DNA of 64,000 nucleotides, taken from NCBI GenBank assembly GCA_009840355.1, contig VXNZ01000014.1:1-64000 (forward strand), written 5' to 3'. The DNA is from Chloroflexota bacterium. GTDB taxonomy: Bacteria; Chloroflexota; Dehalococcoidia; Lucifugimonadales; JADFKI01. The stretch's first letter is position 1, and each line of letters starts with the position of its first letter. The notes beneath the pieces were generated by a model. The model saw nothing but the letters and a program-made list of their open reading frames with translations, ran no database searches and was not told where the DNA came from. The position numbers were made by a program, and so were the translations under genes. This document shows positions 34,605 through 42,837 of this stretch, in pieces.

Positions 34605-35638
34605 CAGCGCGCGCCACCCAGATCCGCGACCCGCGCTCGCAACAGAGCCTTGCCATCTGTACTTACAGTCGTGTCGCCGATAGCGTCCATCGCTTCGGTA
34701 AGCAAGCCTTGCGCTATTTCTTCGCAGGTGTCGCGGGCGCCCAAACCTTCGACGACCTCGCGCAGTCTGATGGCATCGTCCGCGTCCAGCACACGCTTGA
34801 AGTAGATTTCGCCCATCGCCCGTTTCTCACTAATCGAAGCGTTCTCGAGCGCATACACCACGGGGATGAGTTTCTTCTTGTTCAGCACTTCAACATTTGG
34901 CACGTTAGGAGGCACTGTATCGTCCCGTCCCCATAGCGCCGCTAGATCGGATCGCACTTGTAGCGCGATGCCCAGCTTTTCGCCGCATTGCGCTAGAAGC
35001 CCTGCCGTTTTATCGTCCGCGCCGCCGACCAGCGAGCCGATCTGCAGCGCGCATCCCACAAGCGCGCCGGACTTATCGGCAGCCATCGCCATGTATGCGG
35101 ACACGCTCAAGTCGATGCGTTCTTGCGCTTCGAGGTCGCGGAATCTACCCTCGCACGCGCTAAGGCTCGCGGCGTCAACCAGCCGCACGATTTGCAATAT
35201 CCGCTCGTCCGAAATGCCACGATTCGCCAGACGCAATAACGCCAACCGCCCTAGCGCGTGCATCCCGTCGCCGGCGTTTATCGCCTGTGCGGGTCCCCAC
35301 ACCCACCACACCGCGTCGCGGTCGTTGCGCTGCGGGTTGCCGTCCTGCACATCATCGTGAATCTGCGTGAACTTTTCCACCATTTCAAGCGCGGCGGCCG
35401 CAGGCAGGCACACATCGATATCGCCGCCGACCGCTTCGCATGCCAGCAGGGTCAATGCGCCGTGCATCCGCTCCTGCCGCTGCGGGTAGCCGTCGTGTGC
35501 ACCATGCGCTCCTCGCCAGCCCATGTGGTAGCCCATCATGTCGTATAGAGGAAAGCCGCGCTCGTTGACGATTGCCTGCAGTTCAGTGTCCACTCTCGCG
35601 GTCAGGTCGTCCAAGTTTCGCGTGGTAATCAAACTCAC
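34604..35638 (-). CDS. Polyprenyl synthetase-family protein with altered second Asp-rich motif
   Basis: This 344-residue trans-isoprenyl diphosphate synthase-fold protein makes or once made C15-C20+ prenyl diphosphates for quinones or membrane lipids. The first Asp-rich motif is intact (IHDDVQDGN, ~residues 88-96). The second, normally DDxxD, reads QVRSDLAALWG, with the first Asp changed to Ser. KKKLIPVVYAL supplies the usual basic region. GTG 35638 overlaps the upstream stop as GTGA, so I prefer it over an in-frame start 12 codons earlier. Confidence 0.87.
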   Translation of the reverse strand: MSLITTRNLDDLTARVDTELQAIVNERGFPLYDMMGYHMGWRGAHGAHDGYPQRQERMHGALTLLACEAVGGDIDVCLPAAAALEMVEKFTQIHDDVQDGNPQRNDRDAVWWVWGPAQAINAGDGMHALGRLALLRLANRGISDERILQIVRLVDAASLSACEGRFRDLEAQERIDLSVSAYMAMAADKSGALVGCALQIGSLVGGADDKTAGLLAQCGEKLGIALQVRSDLAALWGRDDTVPPNVPNVEVLNKKKLIPVVYALENASISEKRAMGEIYFKRVLDADDAIRLREVVEGLGARDTCEEIAQGLLTEAMDAIGDTTVSTDGKALLRARVADLGGAR

Positions 35639-36267
35639 TCCGTCTTCTTTAGAACCGCCTCGATATCCGCCCAAGACACCGCACCTTCGCGCAGTACACG
35701 CGGTTCGTCGCCCGTCATGTCCAATATGGTCGATGCCACGCCGCCCATTGCATCGCCGCCGTCAAGCACGAAATCCAGCGTGTCGCCAAACTCGGCGCGC
35801 ACACTTGCCGCGTTCGTCAATCCGGGCCTCCCGCTCAAATTCGCGCTTGTTCCCGTTATCGGCGAACCCAGCGACTCGGCGATAGCGCGCGGCACGGGAT
35901 GGTCCGGCACTCGCAGCGCCACCGTGCTCATGCCTGCGGTAACGATGTCCGGCACATCCGCACCCTTGCGCACGACCAGCGTCAACGCGCCGGGCCAGAA
36001 TCGCTCGGCAAGCGCCAACGCGCTGTCCGGCAAATGCGCGGCGCACCGTGCGGCATCCTCGGCATCCGACAGCAGCAACGGTAAAGCCATGCCGTCCGGT
36101 CGCCCTTTCAGCTCGTACACCTTCTGCACGGCGGATTCGTCGAATGCGTTCGCCGCAAGCCCGTACAGCGTGTCCGTCGGAATAGCTGCGACACCGCCTT
36201 CGGCGAGCATTTTCACAGCAATCGCAATTTGCCCTTGCATACCTGTATCAAGCGGTAAATCGGACAT
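35635..36267 (-). CDS. L-threonylcarbamoyladenylate synthase (Sua5/YrdC/TsaC family)
   Basis: This 210-residue YrdC-fold enzyme makes threonylcarbamoyl-AMP for the t6A modification at tRNA position 37. It shows GGVAAIPTDTLYGLAANA at the N-terminus, the KGRPDGMALPLLL nucleotide-binding region, FWPGALTLVV and PITGTSANLSGRP. It lacks the C-terminal Sua5 domain, so it is the short TsaC-like form. I chose ATG 36267 (MSDLPLDTG) with AGGTGG just upstream. It leads the row with prenyl synthase, pgk, apgM, tpiA and miaA. Confidence 0.93.
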   Translation of the reverse strand: MSDLPLDTGMQGQIAIAVKMLAEGGVAAIPTDTLYGLAANAFDESAVQKVYELKGRPDGMALPLLLSDAEDAARCAAHLPDSALALAERFWPGALTLVVRKGADVPDIVTAGMSTVALRVPDHPVPRAIAESLGSPITGTSANLSGRPGLTNAASVRAEFGDTLDFVLDGGDAMGGVASTILDMTGDEPRVLREGAVSWADIEAVLKKTE

Positions 36268-36427
36268 CTCCACCTCTGCATAATGTTGAATTAGTATATC
36301 ATAAATGGTAAATTTTAAGCACTTCATTTGAGATTGAAGCCGATTTCCACAGCCGTATCCGATATGAAATACCCAAAGCATTTTAGTATCTGGACGGCAC
36401 AGGAAATTGCCGATTGGTGAAAGGTAG

Positions 36428-38041
36428 ATGGTAAACGAAGCCAGCACCAATAGCCCGAATGACGACAGCGTGAGCTCGGAATCGCACGTGGCGGCGCGCG
36501 TTCAGCGCGAGACTGTCGTGGTCATAGACTTTGGCTCGCAGTACAGCATGCTCATCGCCCGGCGCGTACGCGAGAGCAATGTGTACTGCGAGATTGTGTC
36601 GCACACGGCGGATTGGGCGTCGATTGCGCGGCTCAATCCCAAAGGCGTCATACTCTCCGGCGGACCGGCTAGCGTGTACGACGATGGCGCACCGCTTGCC
36701 CCTGACTGGGTGTACGACTCCGGGCTGCCGGTGCTGGGCATCTGCTACGGCATGCAAGCCATGGCGCACCAACTCGGCGGCAAGGTCGCGCCGACCGACC
36801 GCAAGGAATATGGCAATGCCGTGATGGAGCGCACCGCGGACGGCGAACTTCTGTTCAAGGGCTTGCCGAAGTCTATGCCGGTGTGGATGAGCCACGGCGA
36901 CCAGATTACCGAAGTGCCGTCAGGCTTTCGCTCGCTCGCCCGCTCCGAGAACTCGCCTGTCGTGGTGATGGGCAATGGCGCGGGCTTGCTCGGCTTGCAG
37001 TTTCACCCTGAAGTCGTGCATACGCCGCAGGGCAGGACTATCATCGAGAACTTCCTGTACGAAGTTTGCGGCTGCGCGGCGCTGTGGACGCCCGGCAACT
37101 TCGTGAACGACAGCATCGACCGTGTGCGCGAGCAGGTCGGCGATGGCAAGGTCATCTGCGCCCTTTCGGGTGGCGTGGATTCCGCCGTCGCGGCGGCGCT
37201 TGTGCAGCGCGCTATCGGCGACCGGCTCACCTGTATTTTCGTGAACAACGGCATGATGCGCAAGGGCGAACCGCAAGCCGTGCGCGACACATTCCAGCGC
37301 CACTTCCAGACTGGCTTCGTATTCGCGGAAGCCACTGAAGGATTTCTCGGCGCGTTGCGCGGCATCATCGACCCGGAGCAAAAGCGCAAAATTATTGGCG
37401 AAGAGTTCATTCGCGTGTTCGACGAAGAGGCGGCGCGTATCGGCGCGGTGGACTTCCTCGCGCAGGGTACGCTCTATCCCGATGTCATCGAGAGCGAGAC
37501 GACCGACAACACGGTGTCCGCCAAGATAAAGTCGCATCACAATGTGGGCGGATTGCCCGAGCATATGAAACTCAGCCTAGTCGAGCCGCTGCGCTACCTG
37601 TTCAAGGACGAAGTGCGCGGCGTGGGTTTGGAATTGGGTTTGCCGGAGGAAATCGTATATCGTCAGCCGTTCCCTGGACCGGGTCTAGCGATTCGCATCA
37701 TCGGCGAGATAACGCACGACAAGCTCGCAGTTCTGCAAGAAGCCGACGCCATTGTTATGGAGGAGGTTCGCAAGAACGACCTGTACCGCGAACTATGGCA
37801 GAGTTTTGCCGTGTTGACCGACACCCGCAGTGTCGGCGTTACTGGCGACTTTCGCACTTACGGGCATGTCATCGCCATCCGTGCCGTCAGCAGCGAAGAC
37901 GCTATGACCGCCGACTGGGCACGTATCCCTTACGATGTGCTGGGTCGCATTTCCACACGCATCGCCAACGAAGTGCCGGGCGTCAACCGCGTGGTGTACG
38001 ACATCACCAGCAAGCCCCCGGGCACAATCGAATGGGAGTAA
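36428..38041 (+). CDS. guaA: GMP synthase (glutamine-hydrolysing)
   Basis: This 537-residue enzyme converts XMP to GMP using glutamine and ATP. The N-terminal class I amidotransferase carries the Cys in [11 protein letters not shown] (~residue 106) and His/Glu in GLQFHPEV. The ATP pyrophosphatase domain starts [17 protein letters not shown] (~240). The C-terminal dimerisation domain has [16 protein letters not shown] and closes IEWE. The first ~25 residues are a non-conserved Ser/Asn-rich tail. It heads the rightward purine cluster; mazG-like starts inside its last codons. Confidence 0.97.
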   Translation: MVNEASTNSPNDDSVSSESHVAARVQRETVVVIDFGSQYSMLIARRVRESNVYCEIVSHTADWASIARLNPKGVILSGGPASVYDDGAPLAPDWVYDSGLPVLGICYGMQAMAHQLGGKVAPTDRKEYGNAVMERTADGELLFKGLPKSMPVWMSHGDQITEVPSGFRSLARSENSPVVVMGNGAGLLGLQFHPEVVHTPQGRTIIENFLYEVCGCAALWTPGNFVNDSIDRVREQVGDGKVICALSGGVDSAVAAALVQRAIGDRLTCIFVNNGMMRKGEPQAVRDTFQRHFQTGFVFAEATEGFLGALRGIIDPEQKRKIIGEEFIRVFDEEAARIGAVDFLAQGTLYPDVIESETTDNTVSAKIKSHHNVGGLPEHMKLSLVEPLRYLFKDEVRGVGLELGLPEEIVYRQPFPGPGLAIRIIGEITHDKLAVLQEADAIVMEEVRKNDLYRELWQSFAVLTDTRSVGVTGDFRTYGHVIAIRAVSSEDAMTADWARIPYDVLGRISTRIANEVPGVNRVVYDITSKPPGTIEWE

Positions 38042-38448
38042 GCCAGCCCGTGCCTACCGCATTTGACGCCTTGACCCGAGAAGAGTTCGTGGACGCCGTC
38101 GCGCGCCTAGCCGGGAGCGTTTACGACTTTCACGCGCGCTTCGACATACCTAATCTTAACGATAAAACACCCGCCGACGATGTATTCCCGCGCCTCTGCA
38201 CCCGCCTCGCCTTCCTCATGGAAGAGGTCGGCGAACACGCTGCCGAACTCAACCGCGCCGAACTTGATCTTGCCGCCGATGAGATGGCGGATGTCGCTTT
38301 CGTCGCTATGGGAACGCTGATGGAATTGAACTCTCTCGGCGCGTCGGCATGCCATAAGGTTGCTAACAAAAACGACAAAAAGACGCTGCAAACGCACATG
38401 GTTGAGCCGTCGTCGGGCAAACTCGTCAGGAGGGCACAGACACAATGA
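38032..38448 (+). CDS. MazG-like nucleotide pyrophosphohydrolase-domain protein
   Basis: This 138-residue protein carries the all-alpha NTP pyrophosphatase signature [14 protein letters not shown]...[10 protein letters not shown] (~residues 60-90), in which EExxE and DExxD bind Mg2+. Such enzymes clean up non-canonical or damaged NTPs. ATG 38032 overlaps the guaA end; GTG 38050, 6 codons later, is an alternative. Its stop overlaps the purD start (ATGA), so it belongs to the purine operon. Confidence 0.85.
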   Translation: MGVSQPVPTAFDALTREEFVDAVARLAGSVYDFHARFDIPNLNDKTPADDVFPRLCTRLAFLMEEVGEHAAELNRAELDLAADEMADVAFVAMGTLMELNSLGASACHKVANKNDKKTLQTHMVEPSSGKLVRRAQTQ

Positions 38449-39704
38449 ATGTCCTCGTAGTCGGCAACGGTGCGCGCGAGCACGCCATCGCGTGGAAGTT
38501 CTCCCAGAGTTCCTCAGTCGGGCGTCTCTATGTCGCGCCAGGTAACGCCGGCACCCACTTCATCGCAACCAATGTGCCTATCGGCGCAGAGGACATCCCC
38601 GCCCTGATTGACTTCGCGTCGAACAATGCCATTGACCTGACGGTAGTAGGACCTGAAGCGCCTCTTGCCGCGGGCATCGTAGATTCCTTTACCGCATCCG
38701 GCCTTCCGGTGTTCGGTCCCACTCAGGCGGCCGCGCGCATCGAGGGCAGCAAGTCATTCGCCAAGACGCTGATGGCTGACTGCTCGATTCCAACCGCGGC
38801 ATCCGAGACGTTCACCGACTTCGAGCGAGCGAGCGCGTACCTAGACACCTGCCCCATTCCCATCGTGGTCAAAGCGGACGGCCTCGCCGCTGGCAAAGGT
38901 GTAACCGTCGCCCAGACCCGCGAGCAGGCACAGGATGCCGTCCGTGAATCCATGCTCGACCGGGCATTCGGCGACGCCGGCGACCGCGTGCTTATCGAAG
39001 AGTGCTTGGAAGGCCAGGAAGTCAGCGTGTTCGCCTTCGTTGACGGCGAGTATGTCTCCCCGATGATCGCGGCGTGCGACTACAAGCGCGTGGGCGACGG
39101 AGACACTGGACCAAACACCGGAGGCATGGGCAGCTTCAGCCCACCCCTGCCACAGCACTGGAACGCCGACATCGAAGCGCTTGTTCGCGCCAGCATCATG
39201 GAGCCTGTCACGAAGGGACTGGTTGACATTGGCTCACCCTATCGAGGCGTACTCTATATGGGCATGATGCTGACCAAAGAAGGGCCTAAAGTCGTGGAGT
39301 TCAATTGCAGGTTCGGTGACCCCGAGACTCAGGTCATACTTCCACGCCTAGAGTCGGACCTCGCCGATATTCTACTCGCCGCCGCGCGCGGCGACCTCCA
39401 AGACACGCAGATTGAATGGGACGCCCGCGCATGCGTAGGTGTCGTAGCGGCATCAGGCGGTTACCCCGCCGCCTACGCCACCGGCTATCCTATCGACGGT
39501 GTCAAGGAATTAGACTACGAAGCAATCGTATTCCACGCAGGCACGAAACTACAGGGCGACGAAATCGTAACCGACGGCGGCCGGGTCCTAACCGTATCCG
39601 CGCTGGGCGACACGCACGAACAGGCGCGCACCAAAGCATACGACGGTATCAGGCGCATAACCTTCAAGGGCGGCTTCTACCGGACTGACATCGCAAATTT
39701 TTGA
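38445..39704 (+). CDS. purD: Phosphoribosylamine-glycine ligase
   Basis: This 419-residue ATP-grasp enzyme makes GAR, the second step of purine synthesis. It has [18 protein letters not shown] at the start, GPEAPLAAGI, the ATP-grasp loop VVKADGLAAGKGVTV (~residue 143), NTGGMGSFSP and EFNCRFGDPETQ. The start overlaps the mazG-like stop by 4 nt. Confidence 0.97.
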   Translation: MNVLVVGNGAREHAIAWKFSQSSSVGRLYVAPGNAGTHFIATNVPIGAEDIPALIDFASNNAIDLTVVGPEAPLAAGIVDSFTASGLPVFGPTQAAARIEGSKSFAKTLMADCSIPTAASETFTDFERASAYLDTCPIPIVVKADGLAAGKGVTVAQTREQAQDAVRESMLDRAFGDAGDRVLIEECLEGQEVSVFAFVDGEYVSPMIAACDYKRVGDGDTGPNTGGMGSFSPPLPQHWNADIEALVRASIMEPVTKGLVDIGSPYRGVLYMGMMLTKEGPKVVEFNCRFGDPETQVILPRLESDLADILLAAARGDLQDTQIEWDARACVGVVAASGGYPAAYATGYPIDGVKELDYEAIVFHAGTKLQGDEIVTDGGRVLTVSALGDTHEQARTKAYDGIRRITFKGGFYRTDIANF

Positions 39705-39735
39705 CCCATCCTTTAAATCCTGTGTATCCTATTAA
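39705..39735. repeat. Dispersed intergenic repeat, ATCCTGT type (copy 4)
   Basis: CCATCCTTTAAATCCTGTGT is followed by ATCCTATTAAC, right after the purD stop. The same words appear at 42221-42250 after purC and, more loosely, at 271-298. Confidence 0.45.
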
Positions 39736-39798
39736 CTCCGTCTTACAATCCGAAAACCGACCAAAGGTAACCAAGAACTAGACAAGGAGACAGATAAA

Positions 39799-40257
39799 AT
39801 GCCACTTGTAGGCGTAATAATGGGCAGCAGTTCCGACGAGGCAGTCGTCGCAGAGACGGTCAGCGTTCTCGACCAGATGGGAATCGAGAACGAAGTTACG
39901 GTCGCGTCCGCGCACCGCACGCCGGAAAAGGTTATGGAGTATGTAACGACCGCGCGGGAACGGGGCATTGAAGTGCTAATAGCGGCTGCGGGCGGCTCTG
40001 CCGGCTTGCCCGGAGTAACGGCGTCTTGGACCACCCTGCCCGTCATCGGCATTCCGCTGCCCAGCAGCGACCTCAACGGCGTGGACGCGCTCTACGCCAT
40101 AGCGCAGATGCCGCCGGGCATTCCTGTCGCCTGCGTCGCAGTTGGCTCTTGGGGCGCGCGCAACGCCGCTTTCCTCGCTGCGCAGATTCTCGGCATCAAG
40201 CACGACGACATCCGCGCTGCATACGACGACTACCGACAAGGCTTGAAGAATCGCTAA
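39799..40257 (+). CDS. purE: N5-carboxyaminoimidazole ribonucleotide mutase PurE
   Basis: This 152-residue class I PurE moves the carboxyl group from N5-CAIR to C4. It shows IMGSSSDEAVV at the N-terminus, VASAHRTPEKV (His) and AAGGSAGLPGV. AAGGAG lies about 9-10 nt before the ATG. No purK is nearby. The next functional purine gene is purC, separated by a pseudogene and a padR module. Confidence 0.96.
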   Translation: MPLVGVIMGSSSDEAVVAETVSVLDQMGIENEVTVASAHRTPEKVMEYVTTARERGIEVLIAAAGGSAGLPGVTASWTTLPVIGIPLPSSDLNGVDALYAIAQMPPGIPVACVAVGSWGARNAAFLAAQILGIKHDDIRAAYDDYRQGLKNR

Positions 40258-40258
40258 C

Positions 40259-40322
40259 GTCAGTCTGTCAGTCCGTCAGCATTCGTATGGGTACGTGAAA
40301 CTGCTGACAACTGTCAACCGAT
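40259..40322. repeat. GTCAGT/AACTG-rich intergenic microrepeat (copy 4)
   Basis: GTCAGTCTGTCAGTCCGTCAGC forms a short tandem array, followed by AACTGCTGACAACTGTCAACC. It resembles the arrays at 1905, 2124, 6376 and 51500. Confidence 0.4.
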
Positions 40323-40337
40323 AGTGAGAAGGATGCA

Positions 40338-40483
40338 ATAGCCACAATAGCTGAAACCATACTGCCCAACCGACTCTATTTGGGCAAGGTGGGCGAACCT
40401 ACGACCTTGGTGGCGGCTTATCTCTCATGGCAGCCACTGATCGCACATCCACTTTCGATGTCGTCCTGTCCATAGGCATATAA
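40338..40483 (+). pseudogene. purC: purC 5'-fragment pseudogene (frameshifted, truncated)
   Basis: The first part reads LPNRLYLGKVG; after a one-base deletion near 40396 the frame continues TYDLGGGLSLMAATDRTSTF, then DVVLSIGI and TAA. The live purC reads LPNRLYQGKVRDTYDLGDGL, then LLMVATDRISAFDVVLPTGI. The expected ATG is ATA (40338-40340). Homology stops at about codon 49. Many matching codons differ at third positions, so the copy is old or came from a different lineage. It sits where purC would follow purE in a pur operon, suggesting the original gene was lost here. Confidence 0.85.
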
Positions 40484-40584
40484 CCTTAATGGACACTCTT
40501 CTGTCGGATTTCCGCCTTGTGGTCCCACATCACGAAAGACATCGTCCCAAATCAACAACGCACCTAAATCACGCGCCCTGCCCC

Positions 40585-40614
40585 TTGACTTTTAGGAAGA
40601 TATATTCCTATAAT
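40585..40614 (+). promoter_or_regulatory. Near-consensus promoter with inverted-repeat operator in the spacer, leaderless padR
   Basis: TTGACT (40585-40590), 18 nt, TATAAT (40609-40614). The ATG of padR follows only 6 nt after the -10, so the transcript should begin at or next to the start codon. The inverted repeat TAGGAA-GATATA-TTCCTA (40593-40610) fills the spacer and overlaps the -10, a good site for autorepression. Confidence 0.75.
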
Positions 40615-40620
40615 GTGTTC

Positions 40621-40980
40621 ATGCGAAGAAAAGCCAACACCCTTCTACCAATTGAAGTCTCAATCCTTGACGCGGGCATCCGTTTGAGAACCGACGGACT
40701 GCCTAGTTTTCACGGCTTCCTCATAGCCAAGCAAATCAAGGAACGGGAGGGCGCGCGCCTGCTGACGGCGCACGGCACATTATACAAGGCGCTTGGAAGA
40801 CTGGAGAAAGCCAAACTGCTCCAAAGTAGTTGGGAAGACCCTCTCATAGCAGCCGAAGAAGGGCGTCCCAGGCGCCGCCTTTACATCGTAACGCCCGCCG
40901 GCGAAGCGGCTCTGGCAAAGGCAGTCCACGCGAGCGTCGGCGATGCTGGCGAAGCAAAGGGGGGACTCACGCTCGCATGA
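40621..40980 (+). CDS. PadR-family transcriptional regulator
   Basis: This 119-residue winged-helix repressor has the PadR pattern LLPIEVSILDAG, then FHGFLIAKQI, LTAHGTLYKALGRLEKAKLL (recognition helix and wing) and EEGRPRRRLYIVTPAG. No ligand domain is seen. ATG 40621 is chosen because conservation begins there and the promoter leaves no room for the longer frame. Its stop overlaps the next ATG (ATGA 40977-40980). The inverted repeat in its own promoter suggests autoregulation. Confidence 0.88.
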   Translation: MRRKANTLLPIEVSILDAGIRLRTDGLPSFHGFLIAKQIKEREGARLLTAHGTLYKALGRLEKAKLLQSSWEDPLIAAEEGRPRRRLYIVTPAGEAALAKAVHASVGDAGEAKGGLTLA

Positions 40981-41285
40981 TTGAAAAATCCGTTGGAATA
41001 GTTCCAAACCTAGTGAGAAACTGGGCGCGTGTGTACACATTCGGGCTTCCTTCTGAAATCCGCGAAGAAAGGCGCGCCGAGATAGAATCCGACCTTTGGG
41101 AACACATCCACGACTCGGAGTTCGGCAGAGACGCTCCTTCTCCTTTTTGCGCTCTGCACGCGCTCATCCGCCTGCTGGCGGGAGTGCCGGACGACCTGCT
41201 CTGGCGCATCGAGCAGACCGAAAGCCAATCTATGGAAAGAGACAGCCACATCCTGTCCATCAATACAAGTTCGGAGGTAAAACCA
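40977..41285 (+). CDS. PadR-partner domain with no stop codon, open into purC
   Basis: From ATG 40977, coupled to padR, 103 codons encode MIEKSVGIVPNLVRNWARVY, TFGLPSEIREERRAEIESDL and WEHIHDS, then LLAGVPDDLLWRIEQ. This resembles small proteins that often follow padR genes and continue into membrane helices. Here no helices follow and no stop occurs. After a short Ser/Thr stretch (SSEVKP) the frame runs straight into the purC start codon. A 394-residue fusion could be made, or purC may be translated separately from its own Shine-Dalgarno. It looks like a truncated partner gene joined to purC. Confidence 0.6.
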
Positions 41286-42161
41286 ATGACTACAATCCGA
41301 GATACCGACCTGCCCAATCGCCTTTACCAAGGCAAAGTCCGCGACACCTACGACCTCGGAGACGGCCTCTTGCTCATGGTAGCCACCGACCGCATCTCCG
41401 CATTCGACGTCGTGCTGCCTACCGGAATCCCGGAGAAAGGCGCCGTTCTGACGCAGATTTCCGAGTTCTGGTTCGACATGACGAAGGACATCATCCCGAA
41501 CCACTTCGTATGTCTCGCCACCGAGCGCGACGACCTCGGCATCTCCGACGAGCTTGCCCGCCGCTCTATGATCGTCAAGCGCGCCGACCGCATCGACGTC
41601 GAGTGCATCGTGCGCGGCTTCATCACCGGCTCCGCATGGGGCGAGTACCGCCGAACCGGTACCGTCGCCGGCGTCCAAATGCCCGAAGGCTTGCAGGACG
41701 GCGATATGTTCCCAGAGCCGCTCTTCACGCCCAGCACCAAAGCTGAAGAGGGACACGATGAGAACATCACCGTCGCCCAGATGGAAGACATGGTCGGCAA
41801 GGAACTTACCGAGCGACTCTCGCAGGCATCTATCGAAGTGTATTCCACCGCCCGCGACTACGCCCGGGAAAAGGGCATCATCATAGCCGATACCAAGTTT
41901 GAGTTCGGCATCATCGACGGCGAAATCTCGCTCATAGACGAGGTGTTGACTCCTGACTCCAGCCGCTTCTGGGACGTGGACGGCTACGCACCGGGCAAGT
42001 CGCAGCCCAGCTACGACAAGCAGTACGTCCGCGACTGGCTCGACGACGCTGGCTGGGATCACGAGCCGCCCGCGCCGGAGCTGCCCGACGATGTCGTTGC
42101 CAGCACTCATCAGCGCTACCTCGAAGCCTATCAAAAGTTGACTGGCAACGCACTATCCTAG
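41286..42161 (+). CDS. purC: Phosphoribosylaminoimidazole-succinocarboxamide synthase
   Basis: This 291-residue SAICAR synthetase joins CAIR and aspartate with ATP. It shows NRLYQGKVRDTYDLGDGLLL at the N-terminus, VATDRISAFDVVLP, the VECIVRGFITGSAWGEYRRTG block, and IADTKFEFGIIDGEISLIDE followed by VLTPDSSRFW. GGAGG lies 8 nt before ATG 41286, so independent initiation is likely even though the upstream frame is open into it. A decayed second copy of its first 49 codons lies about 0.95 kb upstream. Confidence 0.95.
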   Translation: MTTIRDTDLPNRLYQGKVRDTYDLGDGLLLMVATDRISAFDVVLPTGIPEKGAVLTQISEFWFDMTKDIIPNHFVCLATERDDLGISDELARRSMIVKRADRIDVECIVRGFITGSAWGEYRRTGTVAGVQMPEGLQDGDMFPEPLFTPSTKAEEGHDENITVAQMEDMVGKELTERLSQASIEVYSTARDYAREKGIIIADTKFEFGIIDGEISLIDEVLTPDSSRFWDVDGYAPGKSQPSYDKQYVRDWLDDAGWDHEPPAPELPDDVVASTHQRYLEAYQKLTGNALS

Positions 42162-42180
42162 ACAATCATGCATAAGAATC

Positions 42181-42203
42181 CCTTCCCCCATCAAGGGGGA
42201 AGG
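42181..42203. repeat. CCTTCCCCC palindromic element / hairpin after purC
   Basis: CCTTCCCCC (42181-42189), loop ATCAA, GGGGGAAGG (42195-42203), then CTAGGATATGGGTGA. The 9-bp perfect stem may terminate the purC transcript. A degenerate relative lies at 49507-49545. No T run follows, so a mobile palindrome is as likely as a terminator. Confidence 0.55.
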
Positions 42204-42220
42204 CTAGGATATGGGTGAAA

Positions 42221-42250
42221 ATCCTCCCTATTCTGTACATCCTGTTAGTT
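42221..42250. repeat. Dispersed intergenic repeat, ATCCTGT type (copy 5)
   Basis: ATCCTCCCTATTCTGTACATCCTGTTAG resembles 39705-39735. Confidence 0.45.
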
Positions 42251-42266
42251 TTCCGGTGAAAATAAA

Positions 42267-42818
42267 ATGACCACCAGGGCGAAACGACCGACACCGACCC
42301 AAGTCCGCGCGGCGCGTAGAAGGCGGCAGTCACGGCGCAAGAAAATGCTCGCGATAGGAGGATTCACAATCGCCGGCGGCGTAGCGTTTCTGCTTATCCT
42401 CTCGCTAATTCTGCCCGGTCTGCCGCTCGACACGCTGTTCCGAGGCGGTAGCGGAGACATCTTCGGGACCGGCGCGGCAGAAGCGCAGGCGTTCAGCGCC
42501 GAGGTTGCCGATGTTCAGGTAGAGCCGGTTGAAAACGATTCGCCGGGCGACAGCGCGGCGGTGCCTCCATTGCCGCCCAATCCGATACTCGGCGGAGTGG
42601 ACATATTCTACAACTGCCCGGATGGGTGCGACGACCTAGTGGCGAAGCTCACCACCATCGTGGACGAGTTAAATAGCGCGGACGCTCCGATAGGGTTGAA
42701 TCCGAAAACAGACATGGACGCGCGGATTCTGCTAATCGGCGCGGATTCCAACGAAGAGCTTGAAGCATTCGACGAAGCGGCAATCCGCGACTTCATTGAA
42801 ACCAACACGGCGCAATAG
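42267..42818 (+). CDS. Membrane-anchored protein resembling a shortened DUF3105 protein
   Basis: This 183-residue protein has a very basic N-terminus (RAARRRRQSRRKK), one membrane helix (residues ~30-50) and an external domain. Its C-terminal ~80 residues, GGVDIFYNCPDGCDDLVAKL through NPKTDMDARILLIG and FDEAAIRDFIETN, resemble the end of DUF3105 proteins. The family's central part (a NPPTSGPH-like motif and the His of EHGG) is missing, so an internal deletion or strong divergence is inferred. Function is unknown. It lies between purC and purS on the same strand. Confidence 0.7.
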   Translation: MTTRAKRPTPTQVRAARRRRQSRRKKMLAIGGFTIAGGVAFLLILSLILPGLPLDTLFRGGSGDIFGTGAAEAQAFSAEVADVQVEPVENDSPGDSAAVPPLPPNPILGGVDIFYNCPDGCDDLVAKLTTIVDELNSADAPIGLNPKTDMDARILLIGADSNEELEAFDEAAIRDFIETNTAQ

Positions 42819-42837
42819 GTGGGCTGTTAGGAGCGCA

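Noticed and set aside
40489-40620. A longer start for padR
   Set aside because: The added residues overlap the near-consensus promoter and are not like PadR; conservation begins at ATG 40621.
41010-42134. A 374-codon open frame opposite purC
   Set aside because: Antisense shadow of a well-conserved gene; no family pattern.
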